Below are positions 19,445 to 29,247 of a stretch of 64,000 nucleotides of DNA, one piece after another. The position numbers were made by a program, and so were the translations under genes. Each line of letters opens with the position of its first letter. Position 1 is the stretch's first letter. The notes under the pieces are model-generated. The model did not search any database and was not told where the DNA came from. It saw only the letters and a program-made list of their open reading frames with translations. The DNA comes from Croceivirga sp. (lineage in GTDB: Bacteria > Bacteroidota > Bacteroidia > Flavobacteriales > Flavobacteriaceae): the NCBI GenBank assembly GCA_028284935.1, contig JANQQQ010000012.1:496001-560000 (forward strand), read 5' to 3'.

Positions 19445-20521
19445 TTAGTTGTTTAGAAATTGTGATTTTACATTTTGGCGCTGGACCTTTCCTGATGGCG
19501 TCTCCAAAAAATTTTTGACATAGAATATTTGCTTGGGAACCTCAAATTTTTCCAGCGTCCCCAGTTCCTTAATTTTTTTGCTTAAAACCTGCCCTTGTTC
19601 CCTTATTCCCTCAATAAAAAGTACAAGTTGTTCCCCCAAATCATCATCTGGAATTCCCGTTACAAAGAATCTGTTTTCCACAAGCACGGACAGCTTTTCT
19701 TCAATCTGTTCGGGGATGAGTTTTACCCCACCACTATTAATGACATTATCATATCGTCCCAACCACTTGAAATGGTTTTCGTCAACAATATCCACCAAAT
19801 CATTCGTTATGATTACAGCATCCATAATTCTTGGTGCCTGGATTGTTAAACATCCCCGTTCATCTTTTGAAATGCCTACCCCAGGAAGTGTCTCGAAACA
19901 ACCTTTCATCCCTTTTCCATTTTGTCCAGAAACCCTTTTTACTGCTATATGCGTCATGGTTTCCGTCATGCCATAGGTCTCATAAACACTTGTGGATTGA
20001 TTGGAAAGATGCTTGCTAAGTGAATTTGAAATGGGTGCCCCGCCAACAATTAGGGTTTTTATTTGCCCAATGTCATCCAAGGAATTTTGAACCTGCAAAG
20101 GTACCATTGCAGCGAAATCGTATTTCCCCTTTGTTCGTTCCATTGGAAATGATGAAGGCACAATCACATCCAAATGGAGTCCCAAGACCATGGCCCTAAC
20201 CAACATCATTTTACCGGCGATATGCTGAGTGGAAAGGCAGAGGAGCGCGGTATCTTCAGGTTGGAGATCAAAATATTGACCCGTTGCCAAGGCCGAGTTG
20301 ATCATGGCACTTTTTTTAAGAGGAATGTTCTTTGGTTTTCCCGTGGATCCCGAAGTTTTGACAAATAGGGTATCTGAGGCGGATAACCAATCCAGCAAAA
20401 AATCACCTGCGTGAATTTCAAAGTCTTTACCTTCTTTTACCCATGAATAAGCTACCTCTCCCAGAGTTTCCTCATCCAATGGAATTCCATTAAGCTTAAA
20501 TTGTGGATGAACCAGCTTCAT
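19445..20521 (-). CDS. menE: AMP-binding o-succinylbenzoate-CoA ligase-like
   Basis: FVKTSGSTGKPKNIPLKKSAM; VYETYGMTETMTHIAVK; WLGRYDNVINSGGVKLIPEQIEEKL; start at MKLVHPQFKLNG overlapping the upstream CPBP gene; neighbours menC. Confidence 0.85.
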   Translation of the reverse strand: MKLVHPQFKLNGIPLDEETLGEVAYSWVKEGKDFEIHAGDFLLDWLSASDTLFVKTSGSTGKPKNIPLKKSAMINSALATGQYFDLQPEDTALLCLSTQHIAGKMMLVRAMVLGLHLDVIVPSSFPMERTKGKYDFAAMVPLQVQNSLDDIGQIKTLIVGGAPISNSLSKHLSNQSTSVYETYGMTETMTHIAVKRVSGQNGKGMKGCFETLPGVGISKDERGCLTIQAPRIMDAVIITNDLVDIVDENHFKWLGRYDNVINSGGVKLIPEQIEEKLSVLVENRFFVTGIPDDDLGEQLVLFIEGIREQGQVLSKKIKELGTLEKFEVPKQIFYVKNFLETPSGKVQRQNVKSQFLNN

Positions 20522-21434
20522 TTGACACAACAAATTCTTCTTGGGTAAGTACTTTTCCAAACAATCGCTCCTTCCAGTTGGACCATTTATATTTTCTTGA
20601 GAAAATAAGAAGTAAAATAGGGAATACCACAAAAACTGGAATATAGGCGTCAAAACCCAGAGTCGGTTCTGAAACATCCCTATAAATGGAATCCGTTTGG
20701 AATGCGGTCCAATCCGCCGTAACCAAAAGCGCCGTAATCAAATTATTGGCAGCATGAAACCCCAAAGCCAATTCCAAACCTTCATCCATTAAAGTCAAAA
20801 TGCCCAAAAAGAAGCCCGTACCAATGTAATAGACCATTAAACCAATACCCAATTTCCCTACTTCTGGATTCGCAATATGCATTAAACCAAACAACACGGA
20901 TGTAACAATTAAGGGCAGCCAACGGTTCTTTGCCAGTATACCTAGGCCTTGCATCATGTGCCCTCTAAAAAGATATTCCTCAAAGCTGGTCTGCAGGGGA
21001 ATCAGTGAAATGGCAACTATGGCCAGAGGAATGAACTTGCCTAGATCAAAATTCCATTCATAGTCCCCTGGGGATGCATAAATATCCAAAAGCGTAAAAA
21101 ACACCGTAATCGAACCCCAAAGAACAAACGAAAACAGAATTCGCTTCCAGTCGATTTTATTTCGTGATGTAGTTAAAGAAGTAATGGATTGTCTATGAAC
21201 CAAGAAGGTCCATCCCAAAACAATAAAAAAACCTGCAACCAATGGAAGTAGTAGCATGATCAATACCAGATTTGACCCAAATTGCTCGATCATTTTGGCC
21301 ATAGCAACTTCCACATCAATATCAGAATTAATGGTAATGACATAGTTAATGGCCATAAAACCAATAAATCCAGTGGGAATTACAAAATATTTCCAAAGGC
21401 CAATATCACCTTTATAACCCTGCTCTATGTACAT
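20496..21434 (-). CDS. CPBP family intramembrane glutamic endopeptidase (Abi/CAAX)
   Basis: Multi-TM; motif EEYLFRGHMMQGL and later HAANNLI. Confidence 0.88.
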   Translation of the reverse strand: MYIEQGYKGDIGLWKYFVIPTGFIGFMAINYVITINSDIDVEVAMAKMIEQFGSNLVLIMLLLPLVAGFFIVLGWTFLVHRQSITSLTTSRNKIDWKRILFSFVLWGSITVFFTLLDIYASPGDYEWNFDLGKFIPLAIVAISLIPLQTSFEEYLFRGHMMQGLGILAKNRWLPLIVTSVLFGLMHIANPEVGKLGIGLMVYYIGTGFFLGILTLMDEGLELALGFHAANNLITALLVTADWTAFQTDSIYRDVSEPTLGFDAYIPVFVVFPILLLIFSRKYKWSNWKERLFGKVLTQEEFVVSNEAGSSTI

Positions 21435-22477
21435 ATGGTATCAATTAAGTTGTGCTGCCAAGATAGGTCTTTTCGGTAAAAAAGATGACCGCTTTCAACC
21501 TTCAAAGGAGAATCAAAGTTATTGGTAAAAAGGCTTCCGGTCCCCAATCCTTGTGGCAATTTATTATTTAAAGTATAGGTCCATTGGGCAATGGCATTCA
21601 AACCAATATTACTTTCCAAGGCACTTGTGATCCACCAACCAATAGTAGCTTTTCTTGCTATGCTTATCCAATGTAAACTTTCCTTAAAACCTCCCACCAA
21701 GCTGGGTTTAATTATGATGTACTGCGGCCGTATGGTCGATAGTAGCTTTTCACGTGTTGGTTTATCGGTAAGCCCAATAAGTTCTTCATCCAGGGCGATA
21801 GGTATACAAGTGTTCTCACAGAGATAGGCCATCTCTTGCCATTGTCCCTGTTTTATGGGTTGTTCGATGGAGTGAATATCCAAGTCCGCCAATTTTTTCA
21901 AGGTATCCAAAGCATTTTTTGGATGAAACGCCCCGTTGGCATCCACTCGTATTTCAACGTCTTCTTTGGAAAATTGTCTTCGGATGTATTTCAGTAGGCT
22001 TATCTCGCTTTCGAAGTTTATAGCCCCTATCTTCATTTTAATACAGGAAAAACCGGATTGCAGTTTTTGCCGAATCTGCTTCAACATATAGTCCTTATCT
22101 CCCATCCAAACCAACCCATTGATACCAATGGCACGCTCTGAATACACAAAATCTGATGGGAAAAGATGGAATGGGTTTTCCGAACGAAGGGATAATAATG
22201 CTTGCTCCAATCCAAATTGTATGGAAGGATATTTTATGAGGGCTCGGTGTAATGCGGCTGGGCTTAGTTGTATGTTCTGGCAAACCCATTTTAGTTTTTC
22301 TTGGTAATCAGGGCGGTCGTCAAAGCTTAACCCCCTTAAAATTCCGCATTCACCAATGCCCCTTTTCCCATTGTCCTCCAATACAAGAAACCAAGTTTCT
22401 TTTTGAGTCATTATACCTCTTGAGGTTCCACTGGGCCTTTTAAAGTCTAAGATGTACCTGTGAAATGTTGCTTTCAT
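21425..22477 (-). CDS. menC: o-succinylbenzoate synthase (enolase superfamily)
   Basis: FSCIKMKIGAINFESEI, VDANGAFHPKNAL, IEQPIKQGQW, ALDEELIG, IKPSLVGGF; start MKATFHRYILDF. Confidence 0.87.
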   Translation of the reverse strand: MKATFHRYILDFKRPSGTSRGIMTQKETWFLVLEDNGKRGIGECGILRGLSFDDRPDYQEKLKWVCQNIQLSPAALHRALIKYPSIQFGLEQALLSLRSENPFHLFPSDFVYSERAIGINGLVWMGDKDYMLKQIRQKLQSGFSCIKMKIGAINFESEISLLKYIRRQFSKEDVEIRVDANGAFHPKNALDTLKKLADLDIHSIEQPIKQGQWQEMAYLCENTCIPIALDEELIGLTDKPTREKLLSTIRPQYIIIKPSLVGGFKESLHWISIARKATIGWWITSALESNIGLNAIAQWTYTLNNKLPQGLGTGSLFTNNFDSPLKVESGHLFYRKDLSWQHNLIDTICT

Positions 22478-22517
22478 ATGGTTGACAAAAATACCTATAT
22501 TGAGATCAAAAGTTAGC

Positions 22518-23300
22518 ATGGAAAAGGTTATTTGGATTACCGGAGCATCATCAGGAATTGGGGAGGAGCTCTGTCAACAATACAGTCAAAAAGGGTATTG
22601 TTTGATTCTATCTGCGAGAAATGAAAAAGCCCTATCCAAGGTAAAGGAGCATTCAAAATTCCCGGAGAAGATAAGAATACTACCTCTTGATATATCAAAT
22701 TTCAAAAAGGCGGAGGAAGCTACTAAAATAGCCATGGGGTTTTGGAATCGAATCGATATTCTAATCAATAATGCCGGGATTAGCCAACGCTCGCTCATTG
22801 CTGAAACTGATTTTTCAGTATATAAAAAGCTGATTGATGTAAACTATTTGGGCACGGTGGCACTGACAAAAGCCCTTCTACCCTACTTCATAGAACGGAA
22901 AGGGGGGCATTTTGTAGTAGTCAGCAGTCTTATGGGGAAGTTTTCATCGCCTTATCGCTCGGGATATTGTGGGGCGAAACACGCTCTTCACGGTTTTTTT
23001 GATGCACTCCGCATGGAACACGAAAAAGATGGGGTCAATGTCACCCTGGTGTGTCCAGGTTTTGTGCAGACCAATGTGGCCAAAAATGCGTTAACAGCAG
23101 ATGGTTCCCATCAGGAAGCTGATGACCACGCCACCAAAAATGGCCTACCTGTTTCCCTATTTTGTAAAAAAATGATTGCTGCCGTTAAGGCGAAAAAATT
23201 TGAGGTGTATATCGCTGGAAAAGAGAAAAAAGGAATTTATCTCAAAAGGTTCTTCCCCAAACTTTTACACCAATTGGTGTTGCGAAGTGCGGTTCGATAA
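22518..23300 (+). CDS. SDR family NAD(P)-dependent oxidoreductase
   Basis: VIWITGASSGIGEEL, INNAGIS, YCGAKHA catalytic YxxxK. Confidence 0.93.
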   Translation: MEKVIWITGASSGIGEELCQQYSQKGYCLILSARNEKALSKVKEHSKFPEKIRILPLDISNFKKAEEATKIAMGFWNRIDILINNAGISQRSLIAETDFSVYKKLIDVNYLGTVALTKALLPYFIERKGGHFVVVSSLMGKFSSPYRSGYCGAKHALHGFFDALRMEHEKDGVNVTLVCPGFVQTNVAKNALTADGSHQEADDHATKNGLPVSLFCKKMIAAVKAKKFEVYIAGKEKKGIYLKRFFPKLLHQLVLRSAVR

Positions 23301-23302
23301 CC

Positions 23303-25267
23303 CTAACTAAAATTGAACCAAAAACGAACCCCTTCCGTGGTCCTATCCACGTTCAATTTGGATTGCAGTTGATTGACCAATCTGTTGATGAGTCGTAGTC
23401 CCATGGAATTATTTGTGCGCTCGTCCGTATCTTCCGGAAGGCCCACACCATTGTCCGCATACTCAAAGTATCCTTGCTCCCCATTTTTGCGAAGGTGGAT
23501 GTAAATCTTTCCATTATCATCCCCCTCTGGAAAGGCATATTTAAAGGTGTTTGAAACCAATTCGTTCAAAATCAATCCAAAAGGAATGGCACGATCAATG
23601 TCCAGTTCCGTCCCTTCGGCATCAACCGTTATGCTAATGTTATGTCCCCCTTTCTTATACACCGATTGTACACTATTAATAAGACTTTCAATATAGCCCT
23701 GCATTTCTATAACTGAGAGGTCATCGTTCTGATATAATTTCTGATGAATCAAGGCCATAGCCTTAACCCTACTCTTTCCTTCTTCCAAGGCTTCTATTGC
23801 AGCCTTGCTTTTTGTGTTCCTGGTCTGTAAACTTAATAAACTGGAGACCATCTGTAAGTTATTTTTAACCCTATGGTGGATTTCTTTTAAAAGGGAATCC
23901 TTTTCTTTTAATGAGTTCTCAATAATATGGTTTTGCTCCGCAATCAATCTTTGGTTTTTAATACTTTTCATGTAAGCATAAACCAAACCCGCAAATCCCA
24001 AAAGTGTAAAAATCAAAGAGATAAAGACCAGGTTGATGCGCTCGTCCTTGGCCTGTATTTCATTCCGGATTTTCTCATTGGCCAACTTCTGTTCATTGAT
24101 TATCCGTCTAGAATTCTCAAGATCGGAATCGCCGACTATAGCCACTAATTGCTGATTTAAAATGGAAACTTCATTGGCCTTAAGGGAATCCGAAATCTGT
24201 TGGTTGCGCTTGTAAAATGTGGCGGAACTCCTAAAATTCTCAAACTTGTCATGATATATGGCCAACAATCGATTTCGAAGAATTTGTTGTTTGATATCCA
24301 TATCTTCAAAATCCTCATCCAATAAGCGTTTTGCCGTTATATTGTTGTTCAATTTCAGATGCGCCTCCGCCAAGGCAAGTGTATTATCTATAATTTGCTT
24401 TCCGTACCTTCCGTGATTGAACTCCTTTAACGCTTTAATACTGGTCGTCAACAAGGGAATGGCTTCAATATTCTCCTTTAACAGTACATGGGATTTCCCT
24501 ATATTTCCTTCAATATCAGCTCTTAGGGCCTCACTTTCAAAAATATCATTCTCCGTTTTTTGTTGGGAGATGTCATTCTCATATACCTTTAAATATCCTA
24601 GTGCTTTGTTGAATTCATTGATGGCCGTAGGTGCGGATTTGTCCATGAACAAATACAAGCCAACCTTATTATGATATCTGGCCTTCCCAAGATGATCATT
24701 GTCTGGAATAGTGATGCCGACGGTCTGGATATATTGGTTCATTGCCTTTCTATACAGGCCCATACTCGCATAGATATCATAAAAATTGATACCTTCAATG
24801 ACTCCCATTTTTTGCATTTGTTCTCGAGTCTCGATCTGCTTATCAAACATCTGGAGTTTTCCGTAGTTATCATCCAGCAACTTAAGGACGAAAGTGGTAG
24901 CATTGCTATCCAGACTATCCGTTATTTTGTAGAGCTCATTGGCAATGGCGATACTTTTATCAAAATCACCGATATCATTATAAAGTTGGGCCTGCATTAA
25001 TCGGTAGGAATAAATAGCAGTAGAATCCTTGATTTTCTCTGCAGAATCCAAATATACCTTTACCGACTCCAACCAATCATAAGCCGAGCTCTTGGTATAT
25101 CTATTGGGGGTTGAAACAAAAAACTTAAACTTGTTCCCTGCAGTTGTTATTTCCTGGAATTCAAAAAGTGGGTCCGGTTCTTCAGATTCCGCCTGAGCAC
25201 ATACCACCGCATATCCTAGACATAGGACAAGGCTGAAAACGAGTAATTTTTTATGTGCTAAATACAT
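23303..25267 (-). CDS. TPR-containing sensor histidine kinase (HisKA_2 type)
   Basis: Signal peptide, TPR-like region, TM, KEIHHRVKNNLQMVSSLLSLQ, ELVSNTFKYAF, NGVGLPED. Confidence 0.88.
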   Translation of the reverse strand: MYLAHKKLLVFSLVLCLGYAVVCAQAESEEPDPLFEFQEITTAGNKFKFFVSTPNRYTKSSAYDWLESVKVYLDSAEKIKDSTAIYSYRLMQAQLYNDIGDFDKSIAIANELYKITDSLDSNATTFVLKLLDDNYGKLQMFDKQIETREQMQKMGVIEGINFYDIYASMGLYRKAMNQYIQTVGITIPDNDHLGKARYHNKVGLYLFMDKSAPTAINEFNKALGYLKVYENDISQQKTENDIFESEALRADIEGNIGKSHVLLKENIEAIPLLTTSIKALKEFNHGRYGKQIIDNTLALAEAHLKLNNNITAKRLLDEDFEDMDIKQQILRNRLLAIYHDKFENFRSSATFYKRNQQISDSLKANEVSILNQQLVAIVGDSDLENSRRIINEQKLANEKIRNEIQAKDERINLVFISLIFTLLGFAGLVYAYMKSIKNQRLIAEQNHIIENSLKEKDSLLKEIHHRVKNNLQMVSSLLSLQTRNTKSKAAIEALEEGKSRVKAMALIHQKLYQNDDLSVIEMQGYIESLINSVQSVYKKGGHNISITVDAEGTELDIDRAIPFGLILNELVSNTFKYAFPEGDDNGKIYIHLRKNGEQGYFEYADNGVGLPEDTDERTNNSMGLRLINRLVNQLQSKLNVDRTTEGVRFWFNFS

Positions 25268-25435
25268 CTAATCTAACCCTTGTTTGGAACTATCTTCCTA
25301 CTACGAACGCTCTTTTGAATTCAAAATTAGTCCGATAGCAAATGCTTTATTAATTTTTGTTGTAAAGCCGAGAACACAAGTGGTGAAATCACTTAAAAAC
25401 TGTTAATCCACTAAGTTTTATTGATTTTATCCAAT

Positions 25436-25465
25436 AAAAAAGACCGCGCAGAAATCGCACAGTCC
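25436..25465 (-). terminator. Minus-strand intrinsic terminator
   Basis: Minus strand GACTGTGC-GATTTCT-GCGCGGTC-TTTTTT; the stem holds via G-U wobbles on the minus strand but has C·A mismatches on the plus strand. Confidence 0.65.
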
Positions 25466-25659
25466 TTTTTAGACACTATATCAACTAATAAGATTTGGAT
25501 TATTCTTCACTAACACTTCAAAAATATAGCGATTGTAAGGAGAGGTTTTGGATTTGTTGTGAAAGTGTCCTTTTTTGTTGTGAAATGCGCATTACCAAGC
25601 ACCAAAATACATTTTACCGATGTTTTGTGCATTTCATGGAACACCTTACTTTTTTCCAT

Positions 25660-25690
25660 AAAAAAAGTCCCACCTAATACTTGATGGGAC
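25660..25690 (-). terminator. Minus-strand intrinsic terminator
   Basis: Minus strand GTCCCATC-AAGTATTA-GGTGGGAC-TTTTTTT; G-U wobble only on the minus strand. Confidence 0.7.
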
Positions 25691-25861
25691 CTTTCACGAG
25701 AACACTATATGAAAATGAAAAAATTACTCTTTTTAAATTCTTGTCAAGTAATTACAATTCAAATGTATGACTGCATGGATAATACTTAAAAATATTGTTG
25801 TCAATCCATAATAAAATGTGGTGAGTACTAAATTATTCGATGATTTGGATAGATATCGAAC

Positions 25862-25888
25862 AAAAAAAGCGACCTACGTGGCCGCTTT
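25862..25888 (-). terminator. Terminator of the LytTR response regulator gene
   Basis: Minus strand AAAGCGGCC-ACGTA-GGTCGCTTTTTTT just after the stop at 25907. Confidence 0.75.
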
Positions 25889-25906
25889 CCAATATGCTCT
25901 ACAGCT

Positions 25907-26662
25907 TTACGAATTCATTGAAGAGATAATGAACTCTTTAAAATCCTTTGAGATGGGTATCAAGGTATTATTGATCATAATATCCTTGGAGTTGATGGCA
26001 TCAATATGGTCCACATTAACTATGTACGATTTGTGTGCCCTGTAGAACTTGTTCTTTGGAAGCTTTTCCAAATAATCCTTTAAGGGCGAACGCACCAAGA
26101 ACTTTTTGTCTACCGTATTCACCTCCAAATAGACATTATCTGCTTTGATGTATTGGATATCCCCAAACTGTATCCTGTAATAAAGATGTTGTTTTTTTAC
26201 GAATATGGAGTCCTTTAATACCGAGTTGGAAGTAAAACTTTCCCCGCCACTACCGTCAATTTCCTTACTGGCTTCCTTCTTGGAATAATTGAAATTGGAT
26301 AAGGCAATTTCAATGGAGGTATATAAATCTTGTTGTTCAAATGGTTTTACCAAATAGCCGTCGGGTTTTACCGTTTTTGCATTTTCAACGGTCGCTTTAT
26401 CAGAATTGGAAGTCACAAAAATGAAGGGAATGTTGTAATTCTGACGGATATGTTTCCCTAGATCTATACCTGTTTTGTCAGATGCTAGAATAATATCTAT
26501 AAGAACAAGGTCTACGTGATTATTTTTAAGCACCTCAATGGCCTGTTCATAAACTATGACATTATCCACTACTTCATAGCCTATCTCTTCCAACATGGAC
26601 TGCATGTCATCAGCAATGATAACATTGTCCTCTACAATGAGAATCTTAATGGGGTGTTCCAA
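25907..26662 (-). CDS. LytTR-family response regulator
   Basis: Receiver (IKILIVEDNVIIADDM, VDLVLIDIIL, VTSNSDKAT, YLVKPF) plus LytTR DNA-binding domain (YIKADNVYLEV…FYRAHKSYIVNVDHIDAI). Confidence 0.93.
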   Translation of the reverse strand: MEHPIKILIVEDNVIIADDMQSMLEEIGYEVVDNVIVYEQAIEVLKNNHVDLVLIDIILASDKTGIDLGKHIRQNYNIPFIFVTSNSDKATVENAKTVKPDGYLVKPFEQQDLYTSIEIALSNFNYSKKEASKEIDGSGGESFTSNSVLKDSIFVKKQHLYYRIQFGDIQYIKADNVYLEVNTVDKKFLVRSPLKDYLEKLPKNKFYRAHKSYIVNVDHIDAINSKDIMINNTLIPISKDFKEFIISSMNS

Positions 26663-26697
26663 CGAAAGTATTGTTTAGATAGTTTTAACATTCAAAA

Positions 26698-27603
26698 TTA
26701 CAAAAAATAATTTACTGTAAAATAGAGCAATACGGAGAGCAAAAAGGAAGATAAGGCGAGCTTCTTTAGCTCTGGGTCCAATTTTACCGGCTCACTGGTG
26801 CGTAAGACCTTTGTCAAATGAATCATTATAAGGCCATAGGGAATTAAAAATAATACAGCCCATCCACTAGTTTGAAGAAGGGCATAAACAAGGAAGGAAA
26901 TGAAACTCACCGCCAATAAAAAAAAGTGATATATCTTACCCTTTTCAAAACCAATCTTTACGATCAAGGTATTCTTCCCATGGTTTGTGTCGGATTTTAT
27001 GTCCCTTAAATTGTTCAGGTTTAAAACTCCCACACATAAGGTACCAATGGCTATTGCTGGAAGAAAATCCAGTAAAACCAAACTTTGAACGTACAAAAAT
27101 TTAGTACCCAAAACTGCCAAAAGGCCAAAAAAAAGAAATACGAACACATCTCCAAATCCGCGGTAACCGTATGCTGATTTACCGACCGTATATTTTATCG
27201 CTGCCCAAATACTTAGGATGGCCAGTGCCAAAAAGAGAATGAAATAGGGTGACTGTCCCACGCCAAAAACATAACCCAATAAAGCTATGGCCGTAACCAC
27301 ACTAAAAAGGGCCGTAATGCCAATTCCCCATTTAAGCTCTTTCCTACTTAATGCCCCACTTTGGAGTGCTCGTTTTGGCCCAATGCGATCACCGGAATCC
27401 GTTCCCTTAACCCCATCGCCATAGTCATTGGCGAAATTGGAGGTGATTTGAAAACCAATGGTGACCAGCAAGCAGAGTCCAAAGACCGTGGCGTCGCTCT
27501 TGCCAACAAGGTTGGCCAATGCCGTCCCCGTTATTATTCCAGAAAGTGACAATGGTAAGGTGCGCAGTCGCGCTGCACTAACCCAAGCTCTAAACTTTTC
27601 CAA
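26698..27603 (-). CDS. menA: 1,4-dihydroxy-2-naphthoate polyprenyltransferase
   Basis: UbiA-type: NFANDYGDGVKGTDSGDRIGPKRALQSG; NNLRDIKSDTNHGKNTLIVKIG. Confidence 0.93.
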   Translation of the reverse strand: MEKFRAWVSAARLRTLPLSLSGIITGTALANLVGKSDATVFGLCLLVTIGFQITSNFANDYGDGVKGTDSGDRIGPKRALQSGALSRKELKWGIGITALFSVVTAIALLGYVFGVGQSPYFILFLALAILSIWAAIKYTVGKSAYGYRGFGDVFVFLFFGLLAVLGTKFLYVQSLVLLDFLPAIAIGTLCVGVLNLNNLRDIKSDTNHGKNTLIVKIGFEKGKIYHFFLLAVSFISFLVYALLQTSGWAVLFLIPYGLIMIHLTKVLRTSEPVKLDPELKKLALSSFLLSVLLYFTVNYFL

Positions 27604-28203
27604 TTAGTTGGGAGATTCAATCTTAAGTCGCTGTCCGTCTTGATATGATGCCACAAAAGCGTCCTCAAAACCAATATTGACCAGTTGTCTTCTGAATTTT
27701 TGGGCCTCCTCCAAAGTTTCAAAAGTTCCCAATGAATAGGCGTAGAAAGGATTTGTTTTCACAAATAGGGTATTGGTAAGTGCTTCGGAGGCCAAAGTAA
27801 CGTTATTGTCTACAAATGACTTCACTTGAACGGAATACACTTTTTCCTTTTCCAAAAACTGTTTGGCCAAGTAGAATTCCTTGACAAGACTTAATTCCTC
27901 GTTTTGATTTTTTAAGTTATCAATTCTTGTTTTGATGGCATCCAAACTGTCAATGGAGACAAGAATGTTATCTTGATTGTTCCTTGCCCTTGAAGTGGTA
28001 ATTCCAGAAAAGTACGACCACAGTCCAAAAACTGCCAAAAAGATCAATGCTGCTATTCCCGCAAAAACATTTCGCTGGATTTTGATCTTTCGTAAATCCT
28101 TATTCTTGAATTTTATTTGATCCAGTAAACGTTCATTGATGATTTGTGACTTTTCAATATCCTTGTGAAGGTCCAATAAATCGTTTTCTTCTATAAATGG
28201 CAT
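27604..28203 (-). CDS. Membrane protein with C-terminal SPOR-like domain
   Basis: TM VFAGIAALIFLAVFGLWSYF, coiled coil, then VYSVQVKSF…FYAYSLGTFETLEEAQKFRRQLVNIGFEDAFVASYQDGQRL. Confidence 0.6.
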   Translation of the reverse strand: MPFIEENDLLDLHKDIEKSQIINERLLDQIKFKNKDLRKIKIQRNVFAGIAALIFLAVFGLWSYFSGITTSRARNNQDNILVSIDSLDAIKTRIDNLKNQNEELSLVKEFYLAKQFLEKEKVYSVQVKSFVDNNVTLASEALTNTLFVKTNPFYAYSLGTFETLEEAQKFRRQLVNIGFEDAFVASYQDGQRLKIESPN

Positions 28204-28353
28204 CGGTCAAACTGTTTCAGGAACTCTAAAAAGTTAACGCAATCAACGTCAACACGTTATCCTCCTAGATTATTACAAATGTATAACATTTAACGAAAGC
28301 AAAAAATAGCGGGTTGAAATTAGTATTCAACAAAAAAGAAAGTGCCCATCCAC

Positions 28354-29187
28354 TTATTTTTTTTGTTTGATCCCGTTGGGCAGTAATTGTATTTTTCGTT
28401 GTTTATATAGCACCCCTACTCCTTTCTTAAATGATTTTTTACTCATTTGCAGTACCTGTTTAATTTCATCGGGTGATGATTTATCATGCAAGGGTAAAAA
28501 CCCATCCCTCTTATTCAATTCTTCCAAAATTCGATGGGCAGAAGCATCTAAAGCCTTAAGGCCAATAGGTTCCAAGGAAACATCAATTTTTCCATCTTCC
28601 CTAATAGTTTTAATATAGCCAGCACGGTTATCCCCAACGCTTATATCCTTAAAAACATCACTAAAGAACAATAAGCCTTTGCTCGTATTGTCGATAATCA
28701 CCTCCCAACCTAAATCCGTCTTTCGGTATATCAAAAGATTGACCTGTTCATTTACTTTGTAGTCAATCCACTCCCTTTTAAAAAACTTGTCAATTTTGGT
28801 AGAAGCGACCAGCCTAAAAGATTCTTCATCCAAAAAACAATGGACCACATAGCTTTTTCCCTCTTCCATTCGTGTTTTTTGTTCTTTAAAGGGCACAAAT
28901 AGTTGTTTTTCAAGGCCCCAATCCAAAAAAGCACCAACTTTATTCACTTGCGCTACCTCCAAATACGCAAATTGATCTCTTATGACCAAAGGTTTTAAGG
29001 TGGTGGCAATTGGTCTTTCCTCATGATCCAAATAACAGAAAACCTCTAGAGACTGATTCAAACGTATGTCGTTAGGAACGTACTTGTTGGGAAGTAAGAT
29101 TTCCGTTCCCTGATCATCTTCCAAAAAAATGCCGACACTAGTGCTTCGCACTACACGTAATGTGTTGTAATCCCCTATTTTAATCAT
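28354..29187 (-). CDS. S1-like RNA-binding protein (CvfB family)
   Basis: Tandem S1-like domains (GDYNTLRVVRSTSVGIFLEDDQGTEILLPNKYVP…VNKVGAFLDWGLEKQLFVPFKEQ) and C-terminal winged-helix-like KSFKKGVGVLYKQRKIQL. Confidence 0.87.
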   Translation of the reverse strand: MIKIGDYNTLRVVRSTSVGIFLEDDQGTEILLPNKYVPNDIRLNQSLEVFCYLDHEERPIATTLKPLVIRDQFAYLEVAQVNKVGAFLDWGLEKQLFVPFKEQKTRMEEGKSYVVHCFLDEESFRLVASTKIDKFFKREWIDYKVNEQVNLLIYRKTDLGWEVIIDNTSKGLLFFSDVFKDISVGDNRAGYIKTIREDGKIDVSLEPIGLKALDASAHRILEELNKRDGFLPLHDKSSPDEIKQVLQMSKKSFKKGVGVLYKQRKIQLLPNGIKQKK

Positions 29188-29198
29188 CTTCCTAAACT

Positions 29199-29224
29199 AA
29201 AAAACCGTGCCTTATGCACGGTTT
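29199..29224 (-). terminator. Intrinsic terminator downstream of the DUF2853 gene
   Basis: Minus strand AAACCGTGC-ATAAG-GCACGGTTTTTT. Confidence 0.75.
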
Positions 29225-29247
29225 CAATATTTCACAACATATGGGTC

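Noticed and set aside
25495-25677. 60-aa plus-strand ORF in the regulator-kinase gap
   Set aside because: Overlaps a minus-strand terminator and has low-complexity composition; a chance ORF is more likely.
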